The translations under genes and the position numbers were made by a program. A stretch of 64,000 bases of DNA, taken from contig CAMYJW010000019.1 of the NCBI GenBank assembly GCA_947258815.1, positions 1 through 64,000 on the forward strand. The letters run 5' to 3'. The notes beneath the pieces were generated by a model. That model did not search any database. It was not told where the DNA came from and saw only the letters and a program-made list of their open reading frames with translations. How positions within the stretch are numbered: position 1 is the first letter of the stretch; every line of letters begins with the position of its first letter. This DNA is from an uncultured Sphingomonadaceae bacterium (GTDB lineage: Bacteria; Pseudomonadota; Alphaproteobacteria; Sphingomonadales; Sphingomonadaceae). Positions 35,591-44,324 of this stretch are shown here, in pieces.

Positions 35591-38240
35591 AACCCTCATC
35601 CGCCTCGCGCTTGAGTTCGTAAAGCAGATCAAGCGCCTCGCGCGGGGACAGGGCATCGACATCGATTGCCTGCAATCGATCGCGCAGGCTGTCGGCGCTT
35701 TCATCCCCTCCCTCGCTGACGGCGGCGAACAGCGGCAGATCGCCAAGCCCGGCGGCCAATCCGCCGGTTTCGGCCCGGCCTTTCTCCAGAAGATCGAGAA
35801 CCGATTTCGCGCGCGCAATCACATCGCGCGGCACCCCGGCAAGACGCGCCACGGCAAGGCCATAGCTGCGATCGGCCGGTCCGGGGGCCAGTTCATGCAG
35901 CAGCACCAGATCGCCTTTCCATTCGCGCGCGCGCACATGATGCAGGGATAAGGCATCGCAGCTTTCGGCCAGCCGCGACAGTTCGTGATAATGCGTGGCG
36001 AACAGGCAGCGACAGCGGTTGGTTTCATGCACCGCTTCGGCCACGGCCCATGCCAGCGCCAGCCCGTCATAGGTTGATGTGCCGCGCCCGACTTCATCGA
36101 GAATAACGAAACTGCGCGGCGTTGCCTGTGCAAGGATCGCGGCGGTTTCAACCATTTCGACCATAAATGTCGATCGCCCGCGCGCCAGATTATCAGAAGC
36201 GCCCACGCGGCTGAACAGCCGGTCCACCAGCCCGATCCGCGCCGCTTTGGCGGGCACGAAACCACCCGCCTGCGCCATCAGCACGATCAGCGCGTTTTGC
36301 CGCAGGAAGGTGGACTTGCCGCCCATGTTCGGCCCACCGATCAGCCAGAGGCGCGATTGGGGCGAAAGCCCGCAATCATTGGCAACGAACCGCTCCCCGC
36401 CATCCGCCAGCGCCGCTTCCACCACCGGGTGTCGCCCGCCTTCTATGGTCAGGATCGCTTCATCCGAAAGCTCTGGCCGACACCAGCCGCCTTGCGCGGC
36501 GCGCTCTGCCTGCCCGGCGCTGACATCGATCCGGGACAGCGCCAGCGCGGTTTCGGCTATGGCGCGGCGCGCGGCCACCGCCTGCGCCACCAGTTCCTCG
36601 AAATGTGCTTCTTCCGCGGCCAGAGCATGCGCGCCCGCCTCGGTGATCCGGCCCGCTTCTTCGTGCAGCGCCAGTGCGTTGAAGCGCACCGCGCCCGCCA
36701 TTGTCTGGCGATGAGTGAAGCCGCTGTCCGCCGCCATCAGCGCATCGCCGTGTTTTGCCGGAACTTCGATGAAATAGCCCAGCACATTGTTGTGCTTGAT
36801 CTTGAGCGCGGCAATCCCCGTCCGATCACGATACTGCATTTCCAGCGCCGCAATCGCCTTGCGCGCGTTGCCCGATGTTTCGCGCAAGACATCAAGCGCG
36901 GCGTCATAGCCCGCCGCAATGTAACCACCCTGCCCGCGTTCGGTGGGCGGCGATGGCACCAGCGCGCGTGAAAACGTGTCGATCAGTGCGCCATGCCCGC
37001 CCAGCATCGGCATCAGGCGGGCCAGCAGCGACGGCACCGCATCGCGCCCTGCGAGGAAATCTGCAATTCGCCGCGCTTCGGACAGGCCATCGCGCAACTG
37101 CCCCAGATCGCGCGGAGAACCCCGGCCCGCAACAACCCGGCCCAACGCGCGTTCCAGATCGGGCAGCGCGCGCAAGACCGCGCGCAGATCATCGCGCAAC
37201 ACGCCATCATCATGCAGCCAGACGACCAGTTCCAGCCGCGCGGCGATATCCGCCTTGTTCAGCAGCGGCGCCGCCAGATCCTGCGCCAGAAGCCGTGCGC
37301 CGCCGCCGGTTACGCAGCGATCTATCGCATCGAGCAGACTTCCCTTGCGCCCACCGCCTTGCGCTTCAAGAATTTCGAGACTGGACCGGGTTGCCTCATC
37401 CATCGCCAGATGGGCATCGCCCGCGCGGCTAAGGGGAGGCAGCAGCAACGGCAACGTGCCGCGCCCGGCATGATCGAGATAGGCGATCAGCCCGCCCGCT
37501 GCCGCCAGCATCGCGCGCGAGAACGTGCCAAAGCCATCCAGCGTGGCGACTTCGTGAATAGCCCTGAGCCGCGCTTCGCCGCTGTCGCTGGAAAAATCAC
37601 GTGCCGGGCGTTCAACCGCGCCGTGAAGCGCCTCGTCGAGTGGCTCGCCCAGTGTTTTGGCCAGTGTCTCGGCCAGACCTTCAGCCGCGACGATTTCGCT
37701 TGCCCCCAGCCGGGCCAGCGCCGCGCCGAACTGCTCTGGCGCGCATTCTTCCAGCTCCATGCGCCCGGTTGAAATGTCGCAGGCAGCAACGCCAAGGGAA
37801 CCGCGCACCTCGCAAACCGCTGCCAGCACATTGGCGCGGCGCGGTTCAAGCAGCGCTTCTTCGGTCAGCGTTCCGGCGGTAACGAAGCGCACGATATCGC
37901 GCGCCACCAGCGCTTTTGAAGCGCGGCCTTCCTTGCGCGCGCGTTCTTTCGCCTGCGCGGGGGTTTCGGTCTGCTCGGCAATCGCCACGCGCGCACCGGC
38001 CCGGATCAGCCGCGCCAGATAGGCTTCTGCCGCATGAACCGGCACCCCGCACATCGGCACCGGCTGCCCCTCATGCTCGCCGCGCGTGGTCAGCGCGATA
38101 TCGAGAATCCGCGCCGCCGCTATCGCATCGTCAAAAAACAGCTCGAAGAAATCACCCATGCGATAAAACAGCAAACAGTCTCCCGCCTGCTCTTTCAGCG
38201 CGAAATACTGGGTCATCATCGGAGTGGTCTTGGCAGCCAT
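35589..38240 (-). CDS. mutS: DNA mismatch repair protein MutS
   Basis: An 883-residue mismatch-recognition ATPase. The N-terminal clamp has the mismatch-binding Phe and Glu motif CLLFYRMGDFFELFFDDA (the F-x-E analogue), followed by connector, core and clamp domains. Walker A GGPNMGGKST lies near residue 630, Walker B DEVGRGTSTYDGLAL near 700, then CLFATHYHELSRLAES, and a C-terminal dimer part. Length is normal. No mutL is nearby. Confidence 0.98.
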   Translation of the reverse strand: MAAKTTPMMTQYFALKEQAGDCLLFYRMGDFFELFFDDAIAAARILDIALTTRGEHEGQPVPMCGVPVHAAEAYLARLIRAGARVAIAEQTETPAQAKERARKEGRASKALVARDIVRFVTAGTLTEEALLEPRRANVLAAVCEVRGSLGVAACDISTGRMELEECAPEQFGAALARLGASEIVAAEGLAETLAKTLGEPLDEALHGAVERPARDFSSDSGEARLRAIHEVATLDGFGTFSRAMLAAAGGLIAYLDHAGRGTLPLLLPPLSRAGDAHLAMDEATRSSLEILEAQGGGRKGSLLDAIDRCVTGGGARLLAQDLAAPLLNKADIAARLELVVWLHDDGVLRDDLRAVLRALPDLERALGRVVAGRGSPRDLGQLRDGLSEARRIADFLAGRDAVPSLLARLMPMLGGHGALIDTFSRALVPSPPTERGQGGYIAAGYDAALDVLRETSGNARKAIAALEMQYRDRTGIAALKIKHNNVLGYFIEVPAKHGDALMAADSGFTHRQTMAGAVRFNALALHEEAGRITEAGAHALAAEEAHFEELVAQAVAARRAIAETALALSRIDVSAGQAERAAQGGWCRPELSDEAILTIEGGRHPVVEAALADGGERFVANDCGLSPQSRLWLIGGPNMGGKSTFLRQNALIVLMAQAGGFVPAKAARIGLVDRLFSRVGASDNLARGRSTFMVEMVETAAILAQATPRSFVILDEVGRGTSTYDGLALAWAVAEAVHETNRCRCLFATHYHELSRLAESCDALSLHHVRAREWKGDLVLLHELAPGPADRSYGLAVARLAGVPRDVIARAKSVLDLLEKGRAETGGLAAGLGDLPLFAAVSEGGDESADSLRDRLQAIDVDALSPREALDLLYELKREADEG

Positions 38241-38347
38241 GGCCTATCGGCCTAGCGCCAGGGCGCGCGATTCGAAAGCCGATCCGCAACCTTTCCCCTA
38301 TCGCGTCGCGCCGACATTGGTTAGGTGGCAGCCAAACTTCGTGGAGA

Positions 38348-40615
38348 ATGAAATTGTCCGAAGGCAGCAACGTCGAATTTACCGAGCGCGAGGCGCTTTT
38401 CTACCACAAGACCATCCGGCCCGGTAAGCTGGAGATCATCGCATCGAAACCGATGGCGACCCAGCGCGATCTCAGCCTTGCCTATTCGCCCGGCGTTGCC
38501 GTTCCGGTGCAGGCCATCGCCGACGATCCGGCCACCGCATATGACTACACTGCCAAAGGCAATCTCGTTGCCGTGATATCAAACGGCACCGCGATCCTTG
38601 GCATGGGCAATCTGGGCGCGCTGGCCTCAAAGCCGGTGATGGAAGGCAAGGCAGTGTTGTTCAAGCGGTTTGCCGATGTCGATTCGATCGATATCGAGCT
38701 TGATACCGAAGACTGCGACGCCTTTATCGAAGCCGTGGCGCTGATGGAGCCGTCATTTGGCGGGATCAACCTTGAAGATATCAAGGCGCCCGAATGCTTC
38801 ATCATCGAGCAGACCCTGCGCGAGCGCATGAAAATCCCGGTGATGCACGACGATCAGCACGGCACCGCGATCATCGCCGCCGCCGGTCTGGTCAACGCCT
38901 GCCGGATTACGGGCCGCGAATTCAAGGATATCAAGGTTGTCGTCAACGGCGCAGGCGCATCGGCGCTGGCCTGCACATCGCTTATCAAATCGATGGGCGT
39001 GCGCCAGGAAAACGTCACAATGTGCGACAGCCGCGGCGTGATCTACATCGGACGTGAGAATGTCGATCAGTTCAAATCGGCCCATGCCATCGAAACCGAA
39101 GACCGCACGCTGGCCGAAGCGGTTGAAGGCGCGGACGTGTTTCTGGGCCTGTCAGTCGCCGGGGCGATGACGCAGGACATGGCCAGATCCATGGCCAAAA
39201 ACCCGATTATCTTTGCAATGGCCAATCCCGATCCTGAAATCACGCCGCCGGATGTTGCCGAAGTGCGCGATGATGCGATCGTCGCCACCGGGCGCTCGGA
39301 CTATCCCAATCAGGTCAACAACGTGCTGGGTTTCCCGTTCATTTTCCGTGGCGCGCTGGATGTTCATGCCACCGCGATCAACGAGGAAATGAAGATCGCC
39401 GCCGCCAATGCCATCGCCGAACTTGCGCGTGAACAGGTGCCAGAGGAAGTCGCCGCGGCATATGGAAAAACCCAGCAGTTCGGCCGCGAATACATCATTC
39501 CCGCGCCGTTCGATCCGCGCCTGATGGAAGTCGTCCCCTCCGCCGTTGCCAAGGCTGCAATGGATTCGGGCGTGGCGCAGACCGAGATCACCGATTTCGA
39601 CGAATATCGCCATGCGCTGAAAAGCCGCCTGAACCCGACAACATCGGTGCTCACGCAAGTCTATTCGCAAGTGAAGGAAAACCCCAAGCGGGTGATCTTC
39701 GCCGAAGCCGAGGACGAAATCGTGCTGCGCGCCGCAATCCAGTATCGCGATTTCGGCTATGGCGATCCGGTGCTGGTGGGGCGGACCGAAAAAGTGCTCG
39801 CCAAAATGGACGAACTGGGCGTTGCCGACCCGGACACATACGAGATTCAGAATTCCGCTGTTTCCGAACACGTCCCTCCGATGGTGGAAATGCTCTATCA
39901 GCGCTTGCAGCGGCGCGGCTATATGGAGCGCGACGTGCAGCGCATGGTCAATCAGGACCGCAACGTGTTCGCCTCAGGCCTGCTCAAACTGGGCGTGGGC
40001 GATGCGATGATCACCGGCGTCACACGCCCGTTCTCACAATCGCTGACTGAAGTGCGCCGGGTGCTTGATCCCAAGGAAGGCCAGCTGCCGTTCGGCATTC
40101 ATGTGCTGGTCGGCAAGAACACCACAACCTTCCTGGCAGATACAACGATCAACGAGCGCCCCTCCGCAGAAGATCTCGCCAAAATCGCGACCGAAACCGC
40201 CGCAGTCGCCAAAAGGCTGGGACACGAACCGCGCGTCGCGTTTCTCAGCTTCTCAACTTTCGGCAACCCGTCTGGCCGCTGGCTCGATCCGATCCGCGAA
40301 GCCGTGCGCATTCTCGATCAGCGCGATGTCAGCTTCGAATACGAAGGCGACCTTGCGCCCGATGCCGCGCTCAACCCCAACATCATGAAGAACTATCCGT
40401 TCAGCCGGCTTTCCGGCCCGGCCAACGTGCTGGTGATGCCGGGGCTGCAATCGGCCAACATCTCGGCCAAGCTGCTGCGCGAGCTGGCCGGTCAGGCAAC
40501 CATCGGGCCGATGATGATCGGCATGGAAAAACCCGTGCAGATCGCCCCGATGACGGCAATCGCGCCTGACGTGCTGACTTTGGCCGTGCTGGCGGCTGCG
40601 GGCATCGCGGGTTAA
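38348..40615 (+). CDS. maeB: NADP-dependent malic enzyme, MaeB type with phosphotransacetylase-like C-terminus
   Basis: A 755-residue fusion. Residues 1-430 form the malic enzyme: LAYSPGVAVPVQAI, the acid-base and metal block IPVMHDDQHGTAIIAAAG, and the NADP-binding VVVNGAGASALA and AMANPDPEITPPDVAEVRDDAIVATGRSDYPNQVNN. The C-terminal 320 residues (RVIFAEAEDEIVLRAA onward) are a phosphotransacetylase-like domain that regulates the enzyme by acetyl-CoA and is usually not catalytic. It makes pyruvate and NADPH from malate. The ATG at 38348 is chosen; mutS is divergent 107 bases away. Confidence 0.95.
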   Translation: MKLSEGSNVEFTEREALFYHKTIRPGKLEIIASKPMATQRDLSLAYSPGVAVPVQAIADDPATAYDYTAKGNLVAVISNGTAILGMGNLGALASKPVMEGKAVLFKRFADVDSIDIELDTEDCDAFIEAVALMEPSFGGINLEDIKAPECFIIEQTLRERMKIPVMHDDQHGTAIIAAAGLVNACRITGREFKDIKVVVNGAGASALACTSLIKSMGVRQENVTMCDSRGVIYIGRENVDQFKSAHAIETEDRTLAEAVEGADVFLGLSVAGAMTQDMARSMAKNPIIFAMANPDPEITPPDVAEVRDDAIVATGRSDYPNQVNNVLGFPFIFRGALDVHATAINEEMKIAAANAIAELAREQVPEEVAAAYGKTQQFGREYIIPAPFDPRLMEVVPSAVAKAAMDSGVAQTEITDFDEYRHALKSRLNPTTSVLTQVYSQVKENPKRVIFAEAEDEIVLRAAIQYRDFGYGDPVLVGRTEKVLAKMDELGVADPDTYEIQNSAVSEHVPPMVEMLYQRLQRRGYMERDVQRMVNQDRNVFASGLLKLGVGDAMITGVTRPFSQSLTEVRRVLDPKEGQLPFGIHVLVGKNTTTFLADTTINERPSAEDLAKIATETAAVAKRLGHEPRVAFLSFSTFGNPSGRWLDPIREAVRILDQRDVSFEYEGDLAPDAALNPNIMKNYPFSRLSGPANVLVMPGLQSANISAKLLRELAGQATIGPMMIGMEKPVQIAPMTAIAPDVLTLAVLAAAGIAG

Positions 40616-40623
40616 ATCACGGG

Positions 40624-40680
40624 TCAGAGCATTTTCCAATCAATTCGGATCGGAAAACGCCCCAAAGCCCGCACGGCTGC
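40624..40680. repeat. Second copy of the dispersed palindromic repeat, after maeB
   Basis: AGAGCATTTTCC-A-ATCAATTCGGATCGGAAAA-C-GC (40625-40660) is the 35556-35590 element in reverse complement with two changes; similarity continues weakly to AAGCCCGCACGGC. It lies just beyond the maeB stop, the same side as beside mutS. Confidence 0.7.
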
Positions 40681-40688
40681 GCCGAAAC

Positions 40689-40710
40689 CCTCCCCACTTG
40701 AGGGGGGAGG
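40689..40710. repeat. Hairpin CCTCCCC/GGGGAGG
   Basis: A perfect 7-base stem with an eight-base loop in the gene-free stretch 40616-40957. It looks like another intergenic palindromic repeat. The rest of that stretch, to the ATG at 40958, shows no gene. Confidence 0.5.
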
Positions 40711-40957
40711 CCGAAGGGTGCCAAAACTCTAAGCGTTGAGTGCCACTCCCTCCGGACCGGCAACGACACGCCTCCGGGCCCTAGCATCAGAAGCGCCAGA
40801 CTTCGTGACCTTGCCGCCCCCCTCTCCGCGAGACAATCTTGTCTTAGCCTCTAATCTCGAATAGTTATCAACATACGCATTTGCACGTAACTTTGCTTCG
40901 CGTATTATGCACTCTCCCCCTGTTACTGGCGATACAACTTTCTTGATGAGGTAAGCT

Positions 40958-41206
40958 ATGGATTACATGTCCTTGCTTCAATCCGCTGTAGCTCACATGG
41001 CAGTTGCCGTTCGGTTGCTGGACAAGGTTGTAGCAGATGTTTCTGCCGCACAGGTGGAAACCGCAATTCAAAGCCTAAAAGATGATGAAAACGTCAGACA
41101 AGCCATTGCAGAAAGCGTTGTTCTCGACGACATTGATTTTTCAATGGTCGACCAGCTAGTCGACGAATTGTACGCATCGAAAAGTGGGGTAATCGGTCCA
41201 AACTAG
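40958..41206 (+). CDS. Small unknown acidic protein, 82 residues
   Basis: No family recognised. It is predicted mostly helical (ALLQSAVAHMAVAVRLLDKVV, then ETAIQSLKDDENVRQAIAES) and acidic, with no signal peptide. Codon use and base composition are clearly AT-richer than the neighbours, like the next gene at 41266, so the two may have arrived together. A plausible GAGG-type ribosome site precedes the ATG. Coding status is likely but not certain. Confidence 0.5.
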   Translation: MDYMSLLQSAVAHMAVAVRLLDKVVADVSAAQVETAIQSLKDDENVRQAIAESVVLDDIDFSMVDQLVDELYASKSGVIGPN

Positions 41207-41265
41207 GAAGTTGAAGGTTTTTGGGATAAAGTCCTCTAGTGCGACCGGTTTGTTGGGGCAAATAG

Positions 41266-41838
41266 ATGGATAGAATTAAGGCCGAGCAAGCACTTCAACC
41301 ATTAGAGTCCATAAGGCAGGAAAGCGTTGATCAACTGGTTGAAGACTTACAAGGCATGGTTGGCAATTGGTTGAATCAATACCGCCGTGCAATTTCAGCC
41401 GAAGCTGACGACAATAGCATTGTACGCTTCGATTCTACTGATTCGAAACGAATGCGCAAACCGATCGGAGTTTCTCTCGATAAGTGGGCGCATGAGGCAT
41501 ACGCCGAACGAAGATTGCGTGACGAAATTTTTGAAGAGCCATCGATTTTTGGTGAGCCTGCGTGGGACTTGTTGTTGGATATCGCCACCGCAGAAGCATC
41601 GGGAAAACGCTTGCAAATTTCAAGCGCATGTATCGGTTCATGCGTTCCTCCCACCACAGCCCTACGCTGGATTTCCATCTTAGAGAAAAAGGGCCTTATC
41701 AGGCGCGAATCGGATTGGGCGGATGCGAGGCGAAATTTCCTGCGATTGACGCATGAAGGAGCAGAAAAAATTGAGCGCTATTTTGAAAGAATAGCAGCCC
41801 GACGAAATTCATGGCCAGGTAGACTTATCAGTTCATAA
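41266..41838 (+). CDS. MarR-like winged-helix protein
   Basis: A 190-residue protein. Residues 85-180 form a winged helix: FGEPAWDLLLDIATAEASGK, then QISSACIGSCVPPTTALRWI, then LEKKGLIRRESDWADARRNF and LRLTHEGAEKIERYF. This is the MarR/PadR-like regulator group common in sphingomonads, typically orphan. The N-terminal 80 residues are not conserved-looking. Low GC compared with the neighbours. Target genes unknown; the 82-residue gene just upstream is a candidate partner. Confidence 0.7.
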   Translation: MDRIKAEQALQPLESIRQESVDQLVEDLQGMVGNWLNQYRRAISAEADDNSIVRFDSTDSKRMRKPIGVSLDKWAHEAYAERRLRDEIFEEPSIFGEPAWDLLLDIATAEASGKRLQISSACIGSCVPPTTALRWISILEKKGLIRRESDWADARRNFLRLTHEGAEKIERYFERIAARRNSWPGRLISS

Positions 41839-41856
41839 AGCGCAAATCCCGCCTGA

Positions 41857-41872
41857 CGGTAAAAGAACCGTT
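41857..41872. terminator. Weak hairpin between convergent genes
   Basis: ACGGT (41857-41861) and ACCGT (41868-41872) with a six-base A-rich loop, then TATTCTT on the plus strand. May serve the winged-helix gene and trmB as a shared terminator. Confidence 0.35.
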
Positions 41873-41877
41873 ATTCT

Positions 41878-42576
41878 TCAGCGGCGGCGATAGCGGAAAT
41901 ACCACACTTCGTGGCCCTGCCGCCGCGCCTTGGCTTCATAGCGGGTTTCGGCCCAGCCGCCGGGGCGCGTCTGAAAATCGCGCGGGCTTTCGCACAACCA
42001 TTCGAACGTGTCGGCATGGCGGCGCATGATCATCAGCGCATGACGCAGATAGACCGGGTGATCGGTGCCGAACCGGAATTCCCCGCCCGGTTTCAGTTTG
42101 GCCGCGATCATCGCCACCGGCCCGTCGTTCATCATCCGGCGTTTGGCATGGCGCGCCTTGGGCCAGGGGTCGGGATGCAGGAGATAGACAAATGACAACG
42201 CGCCATCGGGCACGCGCGCCAGAACTTCCAGCGCATCGCCATGATGCAGCCGGACGTTGCCCAGATGCCGGTCACGCACATGTTGCAACGCCCCGGCAAC
42301 CCCGTTCAGAAACGGCTCCGCGCCGATAAACCCGTGATCGGGCAACATGTCCGCCCGTTCGGCCATATGTTCGCCCGAACCGAACCCGATTTCGAAGTGC
42401 AGCGGACGATCGAACCCGAACAGCCGCTCTGCCGTAACCGCCCCTTCGGCCGGCACACTGATCTGCGGCAACAGCGTATCGACAAGCGCCTGCTGCCCCT
42501 TGCGCAAGGGTTTGCCCACCGAGCGGCCATAGAGCCGGTTAAGCGTCGTCGGATCGCCAGGTTTGTTCGCTGTCAT
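41878..42576 (-). CDS. trmB: tRNA (guanine-N7-)-methyltransferase
   Basis: A 232-residue SAM enzyme making m7G46 in tRNA. Motifs are FEIGFGSGEHMAERA (SAM loop), the YLLHPDPWPKARHAKRRMMN block with the catalytic Asp and tRNA-binding basic residues, and FGTDHPVYLRHAL. A second copy of its first 14 codons lies at 43189-43230, which shows a duplication in this neighbourhood. Confidence 0.96.
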   Translation of the reverse strand: MTANKPGDPTTLNRLYGRSVGKPLRKGQQALVDTLLPQISVPAEGAVTAERLFGFDRPLHFEIGFGSGEHMAERADMLPDHGFIGAEPFLNGVAGALQHVRDRHLGNVRLHHGDALEVLARVPDGALSFVYLLHPDPWPKARHAKRRMMNDGPVAMIAAKLKPGGEFRFGTDHPVYLRHALMIMRRHADTFEWLCESPRDFQTRPGGWAETRYEAKARRQGHEVWYFRYRRR

Positions 42577-42620
42577 GGCCCGCGCCGATGGCAGCCGATT
42601 AAGCGGCGGTCAATGGGGTG
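42535..42620. repeat. 86-bp direct repeat, copy A (trmB start and leader)
   Basis: One change (position 42571) from copy B at 43189-43274. Includes the first codons of trmB and 44 bases ahead of them. The repeats bracket 568 bases with the small membrane protein gene. Confidence 0.9.
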
Positions 42621-42626
42621 CGGGGT

Positions 42627-42672
42627 GGCATCAGTGGCTTTCACCAGCACATCGTGGCCCGGCTCAAGAGGG
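42627..42672 (-). pseudogene. Fragment of a pirin gene
   Basis: On the minus strand this reads LEPGHDVLVKATDA, aligned with LEPGRDVPVKASEA of the intact pirin at 43278-44147. It then jumps through the shared bases TGATGCCACC straight to the pirin-trmB spacer, so the C-terminal part has been deleted. Confidence 0.7.
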
Positions 42673-42700
42673 TCGCGAAGGGGAAGCCAGAAAAACCCAA

Positions 42701-43042
42701 CTACCCTTCCTTGCTACCGCCCTTTAGCGTCGTAACCCATAGATCAAGAATGCCTAGAAATAAAAGCCATGCGGGATATCCGAAAATCAACACCCAAAAT
42801 GAGGGCGAGAGCGCATTTAGAGCGCCAAGCACCTCTGCATACTCGCTATCGATCACTTTGATAACGGCACGTTGTGCGATCGTCATGGCCCACCACCACT
42901 CCCACGCGGCAAGCCACACGACCAATCCTGCAGTTATTAGCCACTTTGTGAGTTTCTTGAAATCGGCGGGATGATGGTATGCGAGAAAGGTGATACCGCC
43001 AATTGCCAAAAGAATCAGACCGCCAACAATAGACTCGAACAT
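42701..43042 (-). CDS. Small unknown membrane protein, 113 residues
   Basis: Three membrane helices (about 5-23, 33-52 and 78-102) with a Trp-rich second helix (VVWLAAWEWWW), and a short basic tail. No family recognised. AT-richer than its neighbours. It lies between the two 86-bp repeats, between a pirin fragment and a trmB fragment, so it was brought in with, or by, the duplication. Function unknown; not obviously a toxin. Confidence 0.6.
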   Translation of the reverse strand: MFESIVGGLILLAIGGITFLAYHHPADFKKLTKWLITAGLVVWLAAWEWWWAMTIAQRAVIKVIDSEYAEVLGALNALSPSFWVLIFGYPAWLLFLGILDLWVTTLKGGSKEG

Positions 43043-43188
43043 TTAGGCCCCCACGCCGACAGAAATTGACAGCCCCAGAAGCGGTGCTCAACCTACTCGT
43101 GTATGCAATCTTAACAATCGCTAAACGTTTAGCAGGAGCACGTCCCACGCGAAACCGGCCAAGCGGGCGCATTCACGCCCGCGATAAA

Positions 43189-43230
43189 CCGGTTAAGCGT
43201 CGTCGGATCGCCAGGTTTGTTCGCCGTCAT
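43189..43230 (-). pseudogene. Truncated trmB 5' fragment
   Basis: ATG at 43230 and 14 trmB codons, then out of homology at 43188. It sits just after pirin on the minus strand, where trmB itself would stand in an undisturbed pirin-trmB order. Confidence 0.8.
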
Positions 43231-43274
43231 GGCCCGCGCCGATGGCAGCCGATTAAGCGGCGGTCAATGGGGTG
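43189..43274. repeat. 86-bp direct repeat, copy B
   Basis: Near-identical to 42535-42620. Its minus-strand 43189-43230 is a truncated trmB start (MTANKPGDPTTLNR), which then runs into unrelated sequence. Confidence 0.9.
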
Positions 43275-43277
43275 GCA

Positions 43278-44147
43278 TCACCCCTCGGGCAGCGGGGTGT
43301 ATTCCTGATCGTCGCCTTCGGGCAGGATCATGCGTTGCTGGCGCCAGTCTTCCTTGGCCTGTTCGAGACGGTCTTTGGAAGACGACACGAAATTCCAGAA
43401 CAGGTAGCGTTCGCCAAGCGGCTCTCCGCCCAGCGCCATCACCGTGGCGGCCTCACTGGCCTTCACCGGCACGTCGCGGCCCGGCTCAAGCACCGCCATT
43501 TGCCCGGCGCAAAGGCGCTGGCCACCAACTTCCGCGGAACCTGATGCGATATAAACCGCGCGTTCGGGATAGAGCGCAGGCAAAGTGCGTCTGGCTTCGG
43601 CGGCCATGTCCCAGTGCATATAGAACTGCGGCGAGTGGACCGCGACAGCGGATTTCATCCCTTCCGCTTCGCCGGCAATCAGCCGTCCGCGCACGCCCCC
43701 TTCTTCCCATATCGGCAGATCGCCGTCTGCGTGGTGGTAAAAAGCGGGATCGGTTTCCTCATGCTCTGCTGGCAGCGCAACCCAAGCCTGAATCCCGTGC
43801 ATCGTTGCACCATGCGCGCGCGCATGTTCGAACCGTTCGGAATGGGTGATGCCACTGCCCGCAACCATCCAGTTGACTTCATGGGGGCGAATTTCCTGAT
43901 GAAAGCCAAGACTGTCGCGATGAGTCAGCGCGCCATCATAAAGGTAGGTTACGGTGGCAAGCCCGATATGCGGGTGCGGGCGCACATCGAGATCGCGCGG
44001 GATACCGGGGGCGAGATCGACCGGCCCCATATGATCGAAAAAGATATAAGGACCAACCATGCGCCGGGCATGGTGCGGCAGCACCCGACCCACTTCGAAC
44101 CCGCCGCCCAGATCATGTGTGCGCTTGTCTATGATGCGTTCGATCAT
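43278..44147 (-). CDS. Pirin-family protein
   Basis: A 289-residue bicupin. The metal-binding N-terminal cupin has PHPHIGLATVTYL, with two His, and the later His and Glu in GFHQEIRPHEVNWMVAGSGITHSER; the C-terminal pirin domain follows (AVYIASGSAEVGG). Such proteins are quercetinase-like or redox sensors; substrate unknown. Start 44147. Its stop codon abuts the repeat copy B. Confidence 0.9.
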   Translation of the reverse strand: MIERIIDKRTHDLGGGFEVGRVLPHHARRMVGPYIFFDHMGPVDLAPGIPRDLDVRPHPHIGLATVTYLYDGALTHRDSLGFHQEIRPHEVNWMVAGSGITHSERFEHARAHGATMHGIQAWVALPAEHEETDPAFYHHADGDLPIWEEGGVRGRLIAGEAEGMKSAVAVHSPQFYMHWDMAAEARRTLPALYPERAVYIASGSAEVGGQRLCAGQMAVLEPGRDVPVKASEAATVMALGGEPLGERYLFWNFVSSSKDRLEQAKEDWRQQRMILPEGDDQEYTPLPEG

Positions 44148-44246
44148 GGCGATTCTCCCTGGCGACAGTTTATCAGGGGTGCTGCCGATGCGGAACCGGG
44201 CGCAGGCAGTTGATACCCAGGCACCGGCAGGCATATCCCGTCGGAA

Positions 44247-44283
44247 CAAAGAAAAACGGCCCGCCCTTTTCAGGACGAGCCGT
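44247..44283 (-). terminator. Rho-independent terminator of ctrA
   Basis: On the minus strand the imperfect stem ACGGCTCGTCC-TGAAAA-GGGCGGGCCGT is followed by TTTTTCTTTG, 41 bases beyond the ctrA stop. Confidence 0.85.
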
Positions 44284-44324
44284 AATCCGTTGCCCCCGTA
44301 ACAGTATGTTGGATCGGGTAATCC

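Noticed and set aside
42701..43042. Small Trp-rich membrane protein as a holin or type I toxin
   Set aside because: Too long for a type I toxin, three helices with Trp-rich centre but no adjacent antitoxin RNA or lysis gene; left as unknown.
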